Source: Pinguiococcus pyrenoidosus (taxonomy: Eukaryota > Sar > Pinguiophyceae > Pinguiochrysidales > Pinguiochrysidaceae). From it: DNA of 64,000 nt. Position 1 is the stretch's first letter, and each line of letters begins with the position of its first letter. Of the stretch, positions 43,633 to 54,155 are shown piece after piece. Under the pieces are notes generated by a model. The model ran no database searches. It worked only from the letters and a program-made list of their open reading frames with translations, and had not been told where the DNA came from. The stretch covers positions 1 to 64,000 of the forward strand of contig JAAMXY010000606.1 in assembly GCA_019677205.1 (NCBI GenBank), given 5' to 3'. Both the position numbers and the translations under genes were made by a program.

Positions 43633-45670
43633 TCACAGCCTGCACACGTAGCTCGAAGACTGCGTCACATACCGCACCCAGCGGTACGGGTTGTAGCTTC
43701 TCCCCTGATCACTTATTCTCAGGTAGCGCACCTAGGCGAGGATTCGATGTTCATTAGCGGGGAGAGACATTATCCTTCCTTCTTCACGCTTTCGCCGATT
43801 GCAGCTCTGTGACCAAGCCTCACCAGGAGATTCGAAACGTTGTACATCGGGACCTCGAAGCCTAAGGCGATCGGCCCAATCTCCCTGCGCGTGTTTTGCG
43901 TCGCCGGCGAGTCCAGGTTGATCTACAATGCCAAGGTTTAAAGCACAGAGGGTCACGCGATATCATGGACACGACCTCTTCTGTAAACTCAGTGCCTACT
44001 GCATTCCGAAGCATTGCATCATACCTTGACGAGAACGCTCAGCTCCGTTCCTCCCATGAACTTCTTGATGGTCCACTCCATGCGCCGTTCACTCGCGATG
44101 TACTCCTGTGGAGAGAGATTTCGGTTGAGCGCGGAGTCTCGAAGGCGGCGACGTCTGTGCTTCGCAGTCGTACCGTCGTCTGGCCAGGGACGCCTCCCAT
44201 CAGCTCCGCTGACGCCGTCGCCGTCGTGCGAGGCAGCGGAATCGTGATTGTGACGTTCGATCCTAAGGAAAGATGTCCAGCTCGTCAGCCAGGCGCGCAT
44301 GGTGGCAAGATATCCCTGGGGGACGGCTGACCATATTTCTTGTCCGGGATGTCGGCGCGAACGAGCAAACCCAGCTCGATCCGCGTCGAGCTCTTCTCTT
44401 CAATCGTAGGAAACACCCTGAGGAAGCAGGCGAACAACGAAAGGAGTGTCAGGGCATGCTGCCGAGAGGAGGCGCCAACGACGTGGTACCTGAAAGGAGC
44501 GCGAAACTCGGCCGTGATCCGGTAGTTGAGCACCGAGAACTCTCCATCGGGAGGATGGAAGCTTAGGATGCGCGAATGCTCAAACTCCTCGAGATTGCAG
44601 CACTCGTGAAAGTTGCAGTCATCCAAGACGACAGCGCCGTAGTTGCCGCCGCCTCCGCTTCCCACGACAAGGTCCTAGACATCGATCGATCTTGCTTTTA
44701 CTCTCACTCTCGCGACGGCGAGCAGGAGCCGCGTCTGGCGCTTGGATCCTCACCTCATTGAGGGCAAGACGCAGCTCGGGCTGGCCACTCAGATAGCTCT
44801 TCATCTGAATGCATCCATCAATGTTTGAGTTGAGGACGTAACCATTCGGGGAGAACAGGACGTTCAGCCTCTCGATGATGTCGACGAAGATCTCGTTCCG
44901 CTGCTTCGAGCCAGCACGCCCGCCGGTCACGGTGGTAATGGGCTTGTGCACGGCGTTCGAAGGGGTCGTCTTGGGGTTCATGTGAGGCAGCTTCATGCGA
45001 GCGCTTTCCACAATGATCGGCTCGTTGTGGACGTAGTTTCGAAGCAGCTCCGTGCTTGACCCTTGCGGGTATCCGTAGTCCAGCACCTTTCCAGAGAGAT
45101 CAAGAGCATTGGTGATATGGGCGAAGAGCGTCTCAGCCCGGAGAGCGTCTTAGCTCGAAGAGCGTCAGCAAAACGCCACTGCCTCACTGCCTCACCTCGT
45201 CCAGCAGTTCGTAGATGAGGATGAAGTTCTTGCGTATCCCTTCTTCCGTCAAGACGCCGCAATAGTCTTTGAAGACCTTCGTGAGACGCTCCAGCAGCTC
45301 CAAGAACAAGCTTGGCGACACGTTGAACTTGGTGACAAAGGCGAAGATCAGGCCGCTCTTCTTCACGAAGAGATAGTTTTCCCCGTCCAACTCCACAACT
45401 GGTGGCGCATCTCCATCCTGCGCTCCTTCGTGAGGTCCTGCGGCGCGAAACGCTCATGCATAGTCCGGTCCTCACCTCCCAAAACTTTACGGTACGGAAG
45501 AAAGCTTCAGCAGCTCCGGGTGTGACCTGCGAAAGTGCGCAGACGTTGAAAGATAGGCGCCGAGTTCTCCGGAACTCCGGCAGCAGCGCGCTTCGCACCT
45601 CTCCACGATACTGCTTGCTGATGATGGTGTCTCCCCGAGGAGACAAGATGAAAAACCTGTCGCACGCCAT
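43633..45670 (-). CDS. AP4M1: AP-4 adaptor complex mu subunit
   Basis: The medium subunit of the AP-4 coat, which sorts cargo at the trans-Golgi network. The gene has about eight exons; the first is 45670-45476 and the last 43731-43633. The N-terminal longin-like domain starts FFILSPRGDTIISKQYRG and includes NYLFVKKSGLIFAFVTKFN and FILIYELLDEVLDYGYPQ. The C-terminal mu homology domain includes NEIFVDIIERLNVLFSPNG, GCIQMKSYLSGQPELRLALN, FHECCNLEEFEHSRILSFHP and the final VRYVTQSSSYVCRL. The opening FFILSPRGD and the hallmark SFHPPDGEF match mu4 better than mu1-mu3. The stop is 86 bp from that of fusion gene B on the other strand. Confidence 0.9.
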
Positions 45671-46011
45671 CTTGTCGGCCACGACGAGCCCAGCGTTCAC
45701 GAAGTATCAGCGCCGCGCAAAAGCGCGGGAAAGCTTCGCGTCGAAGACCCCTTTTTAAAATACTCGGATCTTCCAAGAACCATTTTTCCTAGACTATAAC
45801 AATATTATATGGATCATACAATGAGAGGATGACGTTTCGGAAATGCTAGTTTTAAAATATTGCTATGTGGATGTATGATGGCCCAGGAGAGGTGCGAAGC
45901 TTTTTAATCTCTTTGATCTGGGGCGCTCTCGGGCGCCAGTTGCGAGAGAGGCGTTCGTCCGACGCACACTCCTGCCCTGAATGCTAGCGTGGTAAGGAGA
46001 GCGGCACAACG
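45671..46011. promoter_or_regulatory. AT-rich divergent promoter gap, AP4M1 / VPS53
   Basis: About 45755-45890 is AT-rich (AACAATATTATATGGATC, TTTTAAAATATTGCTATGTG), with AATATTG/CAATATT-like inverted pairs about 70 bp apart. The remainder toward VPS53 is GC-rich. Two housekeeping trafficking genes diverge from it. Confidence 0.45.
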
Positions 46012-48988
46012 ATGGACGACTGGGCAGCTTTGGACAGAGACGACTTCGACGCCGTCGAGTACATCAATCTGAAGTTCCCAACCGAGCACAGTCTCTCCCT
46101 TCTGCCTCCCTATGCCGCTTTGGTAAGGCTGAAGATCTGCGACAAACGCTTCAGCAGATGGGAGAGGGGCTTGAGTCGAGTTGTGGCGTTTTTTAGATCA
46201 TGAGAAGCGCGTAGTCTGTGAAGATTTTGGGGCTCTCCGCCGCTCGTTTTTGCTTCACGTTTCACCTTCGGCGTAGGATCCTCGGCCTTTTCGCAGATGC
46301 TACGCAGTTTCTGTTGTGTTCTGACTTTGGGTTTTTCTGCCTCGGCAGATTCAAGGTCGCATTGCAGAGCTAGACAACGAGCTGTCAAATGCCGTTGCGG
46401 AGCAAAGCTCCGTGGGCCTGACGGCGTCCAAGGACTTGGAGGAGGCGCAGCTGGCCATCCAGGAGCTCGTCGGGAAGATCCGAGATATCCAAGACAAGGC
46501 CGAGCAGAGCGAGTTGATGGTCCAGGAGATCTGCAGGGACATCCGACAGCTGGACCACGCGAAGCGCCACCTACAAACGACGATCACTGCCCTGAAGCGC
46601 CTGCACATGCTGGTCACTGCGGTCGATCAGCTGCAGCAGAAGACGGAAGAAAGATACTACAAGGAAGCCGCCAATCTCCTCGGAGCGGTCCGGCAGCTGC
46701 TGCATCACTTTGACGGCTATGCGGCGATCCCGAAGATTGCGGAGATACAGGAGATGGTGGACATCATCAAGACGAGGCTCACGAAGCAGATCCACGAGGC
46801 TTTCGACGAGATCGGACAGCTGAGCGCCGGCGTCGCGGATGCAGATATGGTGGTCGACGACGGCGGGTCCGCCTCGGGGCATTTCACCAGTCTAAAGGAG
46901 GCCTGCCTGGTGGTGGACGCTCTTGGCGTGGAGGCAAGACAGGTTCAGATCGACAAGTTCTGCGGGGAGCAGCTCGCGCCGTATGGCCAAATCTTCGGGA
47001 GAGACGCCACTTCCGACCCCGAGGCGAGCTCCCTGGAGCAGGTGGAGAGGCGCTTCGCATGGTTCAAGCGCTTGCTGAGAAGCATTGACGAGCGCTTCGG
47101 CGGCGTCTTCCCGCCGACGTGGAACATCACGCACAAGCTAACACTCATGTTCATGGCGAAGACGCGGGAGCAGCTGCTAGACCTGCTTGAGCATCGGGAG
47201 ACGTCCATCGCCAGGGCAGAGCTGGACGGAGAGCAGCAGGTGGAGGTTCTGCTCCGGGCCCTCCAGAAGTGTCTCACGTTTGAGCGTGAGATGCAGCTGA
47301 AGTTTGAGGAGATGCCATCGACGCCCAACACCCGGCGCGCGAAGAAGGAAAGAAGGGATCCTCATTCCTCTTTTCTGCTCGGCCCGGAGCCAGAGCCGGA
47401 GCGGGAAGAGCAGCTGGTACCCGTGAAAGGTCGGTCCCCCGCAATGGCAGATGCGAAGGCCCCAGCTCAACAACTCCGCGCCTCTCCGTCCGCCTCTCTC
47501 CCCGCCTCTCCCTTCGACAGGTCAGCTTACGGAGCTGTTCGATCCCTTCCTTGGACCATACCTGCAGCTCGAGAAGCGGAATCTCGACGCGGTGGTGCAC
47601 AAGATCGAGGACGAAGGAGCAGACAGCGTTCGCGGCGATGTCGCGACGCTCAGCGTCTTCGAGAGCAGCGTGGACGTGTTCATGTACATCAAGGGCTCCG
47701 TGAAGCGATGTACGGCTCTGACCACAGGGCAGGCGTTCTTCAACCTGCACAAACTGTACAAAGAATGCCTCAAGGCATACTCCGACCTGCTGGAGGCAAA
47801 GGTCCAAGGAACGTTGGCGAAGATGGCTGCTGGGGATGAGAAGGTCTTGTGCTACGTGGTCACCACCGCCGAGTACTGCGGGGAGACGGTTCCGCAGCTC
47901 GAGGAGCTCGTCCGGCAGCGCATTGACGGGTCCTACAAGGAAAGCATCGACATGGCGAATGAGCAGGTGCATATCCACATCCAAGGACATCACGAGGTGA
48001 TGCCCATTCCACTGACCAGGGCTCCATCCATGATGCGCAGGACGCGTTTCAGGATGCCAGCGCCGTTGCCATCACGGGCATTGTGAGTGCCCTCGAGGGC
48101 TTGACCAGCCCGGCGTTTCGGAGCTTTGCTGGTGTGAATTGGAGCTCGCTGAGCGTCGTCGGCGAGGAGTCGGAGTATGTGCGAATGGTGCAAAGCGCGG
48201 TCTTGGACTTCGTGCCGGCCGTCCGGAAGGCGCTGCCTCCGCTCTTCTTCCGGTCCTTCTGCGACAAGTTCTGTGGCCTCTTCCTGCAGAGGTACCACGG
48301 GCTGATCATGAGGCAGAGGCGGGTATCGAACGAGGGCCTCCAGCAGCTGCTTCTCGATCTCTACAGCGTAGATGCGCTGATGCAGGCGCTGCCCGTGCTT
48401 GGCATCGACCCGAGTGACGAGGGGCCCTCGAAGCCTGTCCCGCTCGCGTACAAGCGGCTGGTCAATTCGCACTGCAAGAGGATAGAAGCCAGCCTGAAGC
48501 TCGCTCAGATCCCCACGGCGATTCTTCTCGAGGAGTTCAAGAGGATGTTCCCCGACGAGTCCGCCGAAGATCTGCAGGCGATCATGTCTCTGAAAGGTTC
48601 GCATCGACCTCGCCTTGTCGCAAGCGCTGTTCGTGGTTGTCTTCATCCCCAGTCCGCTGACCATTGGCGTCCATCTGTAGGCCTCAAGAGGCAGGAGCAG
48701 ATTGATATTCTGGAGCGATTCGGGGGAAAGAGCTCGCAGTCCGCCATCGAAGCTGCGAGAAGCGGGAACGACGACCTGCCGCCAAGGCCTCTGAGCCCGC
48801 CGATGCCCTCGCTGATTCCTGCGATGCCCGCCACAGCTGCGTCACTTGCCTCAGCGACAGGAGATAGAGCGTCCGGATCGGCACAAAGCCAAGCGAGCAG
48901 GTTTGGCTCCAGCCTTCGAGCCGGGTTCACCAGCGCGATGCGCAGCGTAGGACAGAAAGGTCTCTTCGGAGACGAAAAGCATGGATAG
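46012..48988 (+). CDS. VPS53: VPS53, GARP/EARP tethering subunit
   Basis: VPS53 is a subunit of the GARP/EARP complexes that tether endosome-derived vesicles at the trans-Golgi network. Five exons fit in frame: 46012-46122, 46349-47429, 47521-47966, 48041-48596 and 48681-48988, about 833 aa, the same length as human. The N-terminus FDAVEYINLKFPTEHSL with IRQLDHAKRHLQTTITALKR is the family hallmark. The middle has AEYCGETVPQLEE and the C-terminal domain YKRLVNSHCKRIEASLKL and LKRQEQIDILERF. A Ser/Pro/Ala-rich extension follows the conserved end. The gene stops 103 bp from the convergent LRR gene. Confidence 0.95.
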
Positions 48989-49090
48989 CCTGGCAACGGA
49001 GTAGAACAACCGCTTGGTCTTCTTCTGCCCGAGAGCCCTAGTCAGAGCCGCGCCTTGCTGCCATTCCTACGAGGCGAGGTCCGAGTGCGC

Positions 49091-50893
49091 TTAGCTCTGT
49101 CCTTGTGCCTCAAGAGACGAGAGGACGAACCACCCTAGGCCGTCATATCGACGAAGCTCCTCCTCCGTCGCAGAAGGATAGGACACGAACTGTGCGTGCA
49201 GCTCACTGAAGAGCATGCTCGCCGCCACGTCCTCTCCATGCCTTTCCGCACACCACGCGCGCATCGCCGTTGTGAAATCGTGGTCCACGAGGGATTCGAT
49301 CTCTTCCCACATGGCGGACTCGCTTTCTCCCAGCAGAGGCTTGTTTCCTGGCGACTCCGCAGCCTGGAGCACGACGTCCCTGTCCTTGCGAAGATCTGCC
49401 GAGACATACCTCAACGCTCGGCCCTGACGCTTCACAGCTGCAAGGACAAGATCCTTGTCGCTACCATCCGCATTAGACAGTGCTTCGCCATACTTCGCCA
49501 GCTGCCGAACGAGACTCAAGATCTGCTTGTTCCTCCTCTCGCGATAGTATGCCGCCGCCAGGGGGTTGTTCCGTCCCTCCTCCCCGCCCTGCGGCCCCAA
49601 CGCTTCCAGGACGGCAGTGCATCGCCTTCGCAGATCTACCTCGACGGTGTCATCACGAAGCAAGGCGATGCCATCACGCAAATCAACCCCTTCAGCGTGC
49701 GCCAAATGGAGCCGAGGATGCCCGACAACCTCGCCTGCAAACCGCAGCTGTTCCGCGGGAGAAAGGAGGGGAAGCGAAATCCTTGCGAGCATAGGACAGG
49801 CCTTCATGCTTGCCACAAAGCACGACAGGTCGTCCACCAGCGTTTCTGACAGATCCACAGCGCTGAGCAACGGACAGGCTTCCATTCCCGCCGCAAAGGC
49901 CATGAGACCCGCGTTCCCGATCGCATTCTTGCCAAGGTCGACCTCGAAAAGCTTGGGACAAGCCCTCATGGCCTCTGCAAATGACGCCACACCCTCGTCC
50001 CCAAACTGGTTGCCACTGAGATGGATCCGCTCCAGCTCCGGGCAGGCTTTCATGGCCTCGGCAAGCATCGCCAGGCCGACGTCTCCAAATGCGTTGCCTT
50101 TCAAATTGATGGTGTCCAGCAGAGGACAGCACTCCATTCCCTCGCAAAAGTCTGCCATTCCCACATCAGTCGCGCTGCTGGAGCTGACGTCCAGGTGCCG
50201 TAAGCACGGACACGCTTTCATGCCATCTCTGAGAGAAGCGAGGCCTTCGTCCCCAACCAGGTTCCGCGCCAGAAGCACCGTTTCCAGGCGAGGACAAGCT
50301 TGCATGCCCTCTGCCAAGCTCGCCATGCCCGGCGCAGCGAAGCTGTTGAAGCCCATGTCGATGTGCCGGAGCGACGGGCACCTTTTCATCCCCCCAGCGA
50401 ACGCTCGGAGGCCGTCGTTCTTCACCCCTGCGCACCAGAGACGCACCGACGCCAAGTGCTCGCACGCCGCCATGCCTTCTGCCAAGAAAGTCAAGCCCTT
50501 CACACCGAGACTATTCGTGCTCAAGTCGATGCGTTCTATCTGCGAACACGCCTTCATGGCGTCGGCAAAGGCTCTCATTCCCTCGGCTCTCACTCGGTTG
50601 TTCGCCAAAGAGAGCGCCTTCAGCTGCGGACACGAGGCCGCGAGGGCCTCGCACAGGCGCTCGGTGCCCTGGTCCTCTAGGCTGTTCATCGACAGAGAGA
50701 AATCGGTGACAAAGTGCAGCAACGGAAGGCCGATGGAGCAGAAAGCGTCCAAGTCCTGCGGCGTCCGAACGGCCAACCCGAGGTCAAGAGAGTGAAGCTG
50801 CTCCGCGTGTGCAGTCTGGGCCTTGGCCCACCAGCGTGGCTCACAGCTGCGCTCTGTGGGCCAGCGCAAGGCGTCTCCACTTCGGTGCGTCAT
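49091..50893 (-). CDS. Leucine-rich repeat protein (RI type) with C-terminal DUF4116-like repeat
   Basis: A single exon of 600 aa from the first in-frame ATG (50893); the frame is open further upstream to 50998. Residues about 55-400 form ten or more ribonuclease-inhibitor-type LRRs of 28 residues with the consensus GMxACPxLxxIDLxxNxxGDxGL. After them, AAYYRERRNKQILSLVRQL leads into GSDKDLVLAAVKRQGRALRY followed by VSADLRKDRDVVLQAAE, the pattern of DUF4116, a repeat expanded in some protists, and a helical tail. The RI-LRR half resembles NLRC3-like proteins, but no NACHT or TIR domain is present. Likely a cytosolic protein-binding scaffold. Confidence 0.82.
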   Translation of the reverse strand: MTHRSGDALRWPTERSCEPRWWAKAQTAHAEQLHSLDLGLAVRTPQDLDAFCSIGLPLLHFVTDFSLSMNSLEDQGTERLCEALAASCPQLKALSLANNRVRAEGMRAFADAMKACSQIERIDLSTNSLGVKGLTFLAEGMAACEHLASVRLWCAGVKNDGLRAFAGGMKRCPSLRHIDMGFNSFAAPGMASLAEGMQACPRLETVLLARNLVGDEGLASLRDGMKACPCLRHLDVSSSSATDVGMADFCEGMECCPLLDTINLKGNAFGDVGLAMLAEAMKACPELERIHLSGNQFGDEGVASFAEAMRACPKLFEVDLGKNAIGNAGLMAFAAGMEACPLLSAVDLSETLVDDLSCFVASMKACPMLARISLPLLSPAEQLRFAGEVVGHPRLHLAHAEGVDLRDGIALLRDDTVEVDLRRRCTAVLEALGPQGGEEGRNNPLAAAYYRERRNKQILSLVRQLAKYGEALSNADGSDKDLVLAAVKRQGRALRYVSADLRKDRDVVLQAAESPGNKPLLGESESAMWEEIESLVDHDFTTAMRAWCAERHGEDVAASMLFSELHAQFVSYPSATEEELRRYDGLGWFVLSSLEAQGQS

Positions 50894-51195
50894 CGGTGCC
50901 TGTGCGGCGCTCAGAGAGTCGTTTGAATGCGGTTTTGGTGGTTTTGGCGGCAAAGTGGGACGTGGGACGGAGACGATCCGTCCAGGATCGATAATCACAA
51001 AGCAGGATTCCGCGACACAGAACGGTCAAGAGAAGTATGGATGGGCAGGTCACCAGCTTCAGACGCGACACAGCTATGCAATGACAGACGGAATGAAATC
51101 GGAAAACCTCATGGCTGGAGAGAAGATCCGCGAGATCCGGACAGATACGAGAACGCCGCGGATATTCCACCGAACTCGGCGCGGTTTGGGCCACC
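50894..51195. promoter_or_regulatory. Divergent gap, LRR protein / FKBP-TPR protein
   Basis: About 300 bp separate the starts. The side nearest the LRR gene stays open in its frame to 50998, so its true start could be upstream in a non-ATG or spliced form. No repeat or AT island was seen. Confidence 0.35.
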
Positions 51196-52456
51196 ATGGC
51201 CGCATGGGAGCAGCTCATGGGCGTGAACATCCAGAAGCGCCAGCTGGCGCCCGGCGATGGCGTGGAGCCGGAGATGCGCGTGGACGTCTGCTGTTCCTTC
51301 TCGATCTTTCCGGCGTCGTTGTCCGAAGAGACGCCGCTTCTCTCCGCAGATTCCGCCCTACAGAGCGTGGATCGCTTCACTTTTCGGCTTGGCGAGGGCG
51401 AGGCAGTGCCTGCACTGGAGCTGGGCCTGCGGCGGATGACGCCTGGTGAAGAGGCGGAGATCTTCGCCCTCAGCCGCTTCGCTTGGGGCCCGGAGGGGCG
51501 GCCGCAGCTGCCCTCTGAGCAGCATGCTGTTCCGCCGGACACCGACGTGGTGCTGCGCGTCAAGTTTTGGGGTATGGTGCCAACTCCAGACGGGCCTGCG
51601 GCCGCTCGGCTGCAAGAGGGGGCGTGGCGCAAGCAGAACGGCAATGGCTACTACCAGCGGAAGGACCTGCGCCGAGCCAGCCGCGCCTACGGCGCCGTGC
51701 TGAAGATGTTCGAGGCTCCGCTTGGCGACGAGGACATCGAGGAGGACATGCGAGACAAGTACCGCAGCGAAGCCAAGCAGCTGCTCATCGACGTGGGCAG
51801 CAATCTGGCGGCGGTGGAGCTGCAGCGGAAGAACTATGCGGCTGCGCGGGAGGCCGTGATCGGGGTTTTGGAGCTTGATCCGGATCACCCCAAGGCTCTG
51901 TACCGGGGTGCAAAGGCGGCAATGGAACTCCACGACTTCGAGGCAGCGACGCTGGCCATTAAGAAGGCGCTGGAAGCTGCACCGGACAATCCGTCGGTGA
52001 AGAAGCTTGGACGGGAGCTGCGGGAGAGGAAAGCGGCGTATGCAGCGAAGACGAAGGTAACGCGCAGTGCTTGGCTGTCTTGTGTGTGTGTGGGTGTGTG
52101 TTTCCTTTGGTCTGGAGATGCTCCGTCCTGATGGTGTTCGTTTCCTCAAGGTGATCGGGCGAAAATTGGGCCGATCGATGCTCAGCCTGGAGAAGCAATC
52201 CCAACAGGACGGTACCGAGGAGGCGGCCGGAGCTGGCGCTGAAGAGGATACCGCGCTCAGCGAGGTGCCAGGGGACGCGGTAGACGCAGGCGCAAGCCCA
52301 GCACCAGAAGCATGGAGGGCAGCTGCCGCTGGCGGAAACGAAGCGGCAGGAAAGCCAGGGTGGTCCAGCTTTCTTCCCAAGCTGTTCCTCGCGCTGGCAG
52401 GCCTCGGTGCCACCGCAGCGGTGGTCGCTTACGTGTGGCTCGGCGGGACGAAGTAA
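51196..52456 (+). CDS. Tail-anchored FKBP-type PPIase with TPR repeats (FKBP38/FKBP8-like)
   Basis: Exons 51196-52056 and 52151-52456 encode about 388 aa. Residues 1-135 have an FKBP-like fold (MRVDVCCSFSIFP, RFTFRLGEGEAVPALELGLR, MTPGEEAEIFALSRFAWG), with substitutions that may weaken isomerase activity. Residues about 145-290 contain three TPRs (NGYYQRKDLRRASRAYGAVL, SNLAAVELQRKNYAAA, DHPKALYRGAKAAMELHDFE), usual Hsp90-binding modules. After a disordered linker, a C-terminal transmembrane helix (KLFLALAGLGATAAVVAYV) and a very short tail complete the FKBP8-type layout: a chaperone cofactor on the mitochondrial or ER surface. The second exon carries exactly the linker and anchor. Confidence 0.88.
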
Positions 52457-52653
52457 TGCAAGACTAGCACTTTCCTTCCGACTTGCTCTAGGAGGAATAT
52501 AGCCTTGTGCATGGCACTTATCGCGGAAAGCGTTCACGAGCACACGATTGCCAGGAACTCGTAGCTCTAGATCCCCAAGGATCGGAGACTAACCTGGCGT
52601 GCTCGCGGCGAGCGAATCGCCTGCGATGGACACTGCGCAACCAACTGTCTTAT

Positions 52654-53784
52654 TCAGCGGGAAAGCGCAGCCTTCATGAACTCGACGCTGACGTCTTCGG
52701 ACCAGGATTTGCCGACGAAGAGCCCGTCCCAGAATGGCAGGTGGGACCCCGTTTGCGTGATCACCAGCGCGCAGTGCTTGGAGCTGTTGAAGAAGCCCTC
52801 CATCTCGAGGACGCCGTCCTTGTCTACCAGTGGGTCGGACAACGCGTTCAAAAACAGCGTGGGCGTTCTTATCTCCCCCAGCGACTGCATGGGATCAATG
52901 TCCTCAAGGAAGTCCGCGGAAGTCTCGTACCCCGCCATGGCGTAGCTATGCTTGATGAGCTCCGACAGGGATCTTGCGCGGAACGCCTTGTCAAACCCCT
53001 CGACGTCTTTGAGGGCCTGGTAGTTCCGCCGCATGAAAAAATGCTGGATGCGCCACGTCATCAAGAAATTGTACGGCTGCTGACACCTACTGGGCGCGTC
53101 CGTGTCAAACGCGGAAGAGACGCAGACCGCAGCCACCACCTGGGGCAGCTTCGCCTCCCCGCCTTCCCCTCGGCTTCTCGCCTCGTCCCGCAGATACCGC
53201 ATCAGCAGCGCCGCCCCGGCGCTGATCCCCACGCACACGATCGGCGACTCCGGGTACATCTTCTGCACGCGTCGCAGCACCAGCGCCAGGTCCTCCGTAT
53301 CGCCGAAGAGGTTCCAGCGTGGAACTCGCAACGCACTTGAACCATGGCCCCTGCGGTCATACGCCACAGCGCGGAAGCCCGCCTTGCGGAAGGTGCGCGG
53401 GAAGGTCTGGCCTGGCAAGTCGTCCGTGTTGCTGCACGCTCCCGGCAGGAACACGACCGTCGGCCGCCGGCCTTTCCCCGGAGCCTCTGTCGCTGCAAGT
53501 TGGAACATTTCTCCATCCGGCGCTTCCAGCAGTTCTCGGTAGCGCCACGGCGCCCTCCACGCCCCCGCGATCCCGTACACTATGAAGGGGACTAGACTCA
53601 AGTGCGCCTCGGCCGCCACTACCCACAGTGGAGGCCTCACGGGCCTTCGAAGGCTGGGGCAGTCAGCGAGCAGCTCGCCCAAGCCGTTGTGAAGGACCCT
53701 GGGATGGGCGCTGAGGGCCCGCCGACGTAGCAGCAGGCTCCCCAAGAGGCCCACCAGCAGCGTCCAGAGGACCCCCGCATGCAT
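52654..53784 (-). CDS. ABHD1/2/3-type alpha/beta hydrolase
   Basis: A single-exon gene of 376 aa from ATG 53784. The N-terminus is a hydrophobic anchor (VLWTLLVGLLGSLLL). The hydrolase core has PTVVFLPGACSNTDDLPGQ (oxyanion region), the nucleophile elbow VCVGISAGAALLMRYL, the acid in FLNALSDPLVDKDGV and the histidine in TQTGSHLPFWDG, in the order Ser-Asp-His. The family (YheT/ABHD1-3) includes phospholipases and related esterases on membranes. The substrate is unknown. It converges with the FKBP-TPR gene (about 200 bp) and diverges from the COA1-like gene. Confidence 0.88.
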   Translation of the reverse strand: MHAGVLWTLLVGLLGSLLLRRRALSAHPRVLHNGLGELLADCPSLRRPVRPPLWVVAAEAHLSLVPFIVYGIAGAWRAPWRYRELLEAPDGEMFQLAATEAPGKGRRPTVVFLPGACSNTDDLPGQTFPRTFRKAGFRAVAYDRRGHGSSALRVPRWNLFGDTEDLALVLRRVQKMYPESPIVCVGISAGAALLMRYLRDEARSRGEGGEAKLPQVVAAVCVSSAFDTDAPSRCQQPYNFLMTWRIQHFFMRRNYQALKDVEGFDKAFRARSLSELIKHSYAMAGYETSADFLEDIDPMQSLGEIRTPTLFLNALSDPLVDKDGVLEMEGFFNSSKHCALVITQTGSHLPFWDGLFVGKSWSEDVSVEFMKAALSR

Positions 53785-54155
53785 CCTACCTCCGCGGCTG
53801 CTCTCAGCAGGCAAAAACCGCGGGAAAAACGCGGCGGCCTTGTTGAAGTTTAGCCAAATAAGCTTTGGAAGTTTTCTTTAAATTATTTTGAATCATCAAA
53901 CATTTCAATGAGTTGATCTTGATTGATGAAGAAAGCAACAGTGATTGGACAAACCTCGTCCATTGGGGCACTTCATTGGGAGCTTCATTATTTTTAAAAA
54001 TATTGAAAATAGGAATCCAGATCGTCGTGGAGACGCCTCGCGACACGAGCCGAGACGCGGCGCGACACCAAGAAGGAAAGACACATCGTCGCGCGGTTCT
54101 CCGCCTCGTTCGTTCCCTCTTTCGTCCTCTTTGGGCAGTGCACTCCGATTTCAAG
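53785..54155. promoter_or_regulatory. AT-rich divergent promoter gap, ABHD / COA1-like
   Basis: About 53865-54005 is AT-rich with TTATTTTTAAAAATATTG and several TTGATxTT words. It separates two start codons by about 370 bp. Shared promoter inferred from position and composition. Confidence 0.45.
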
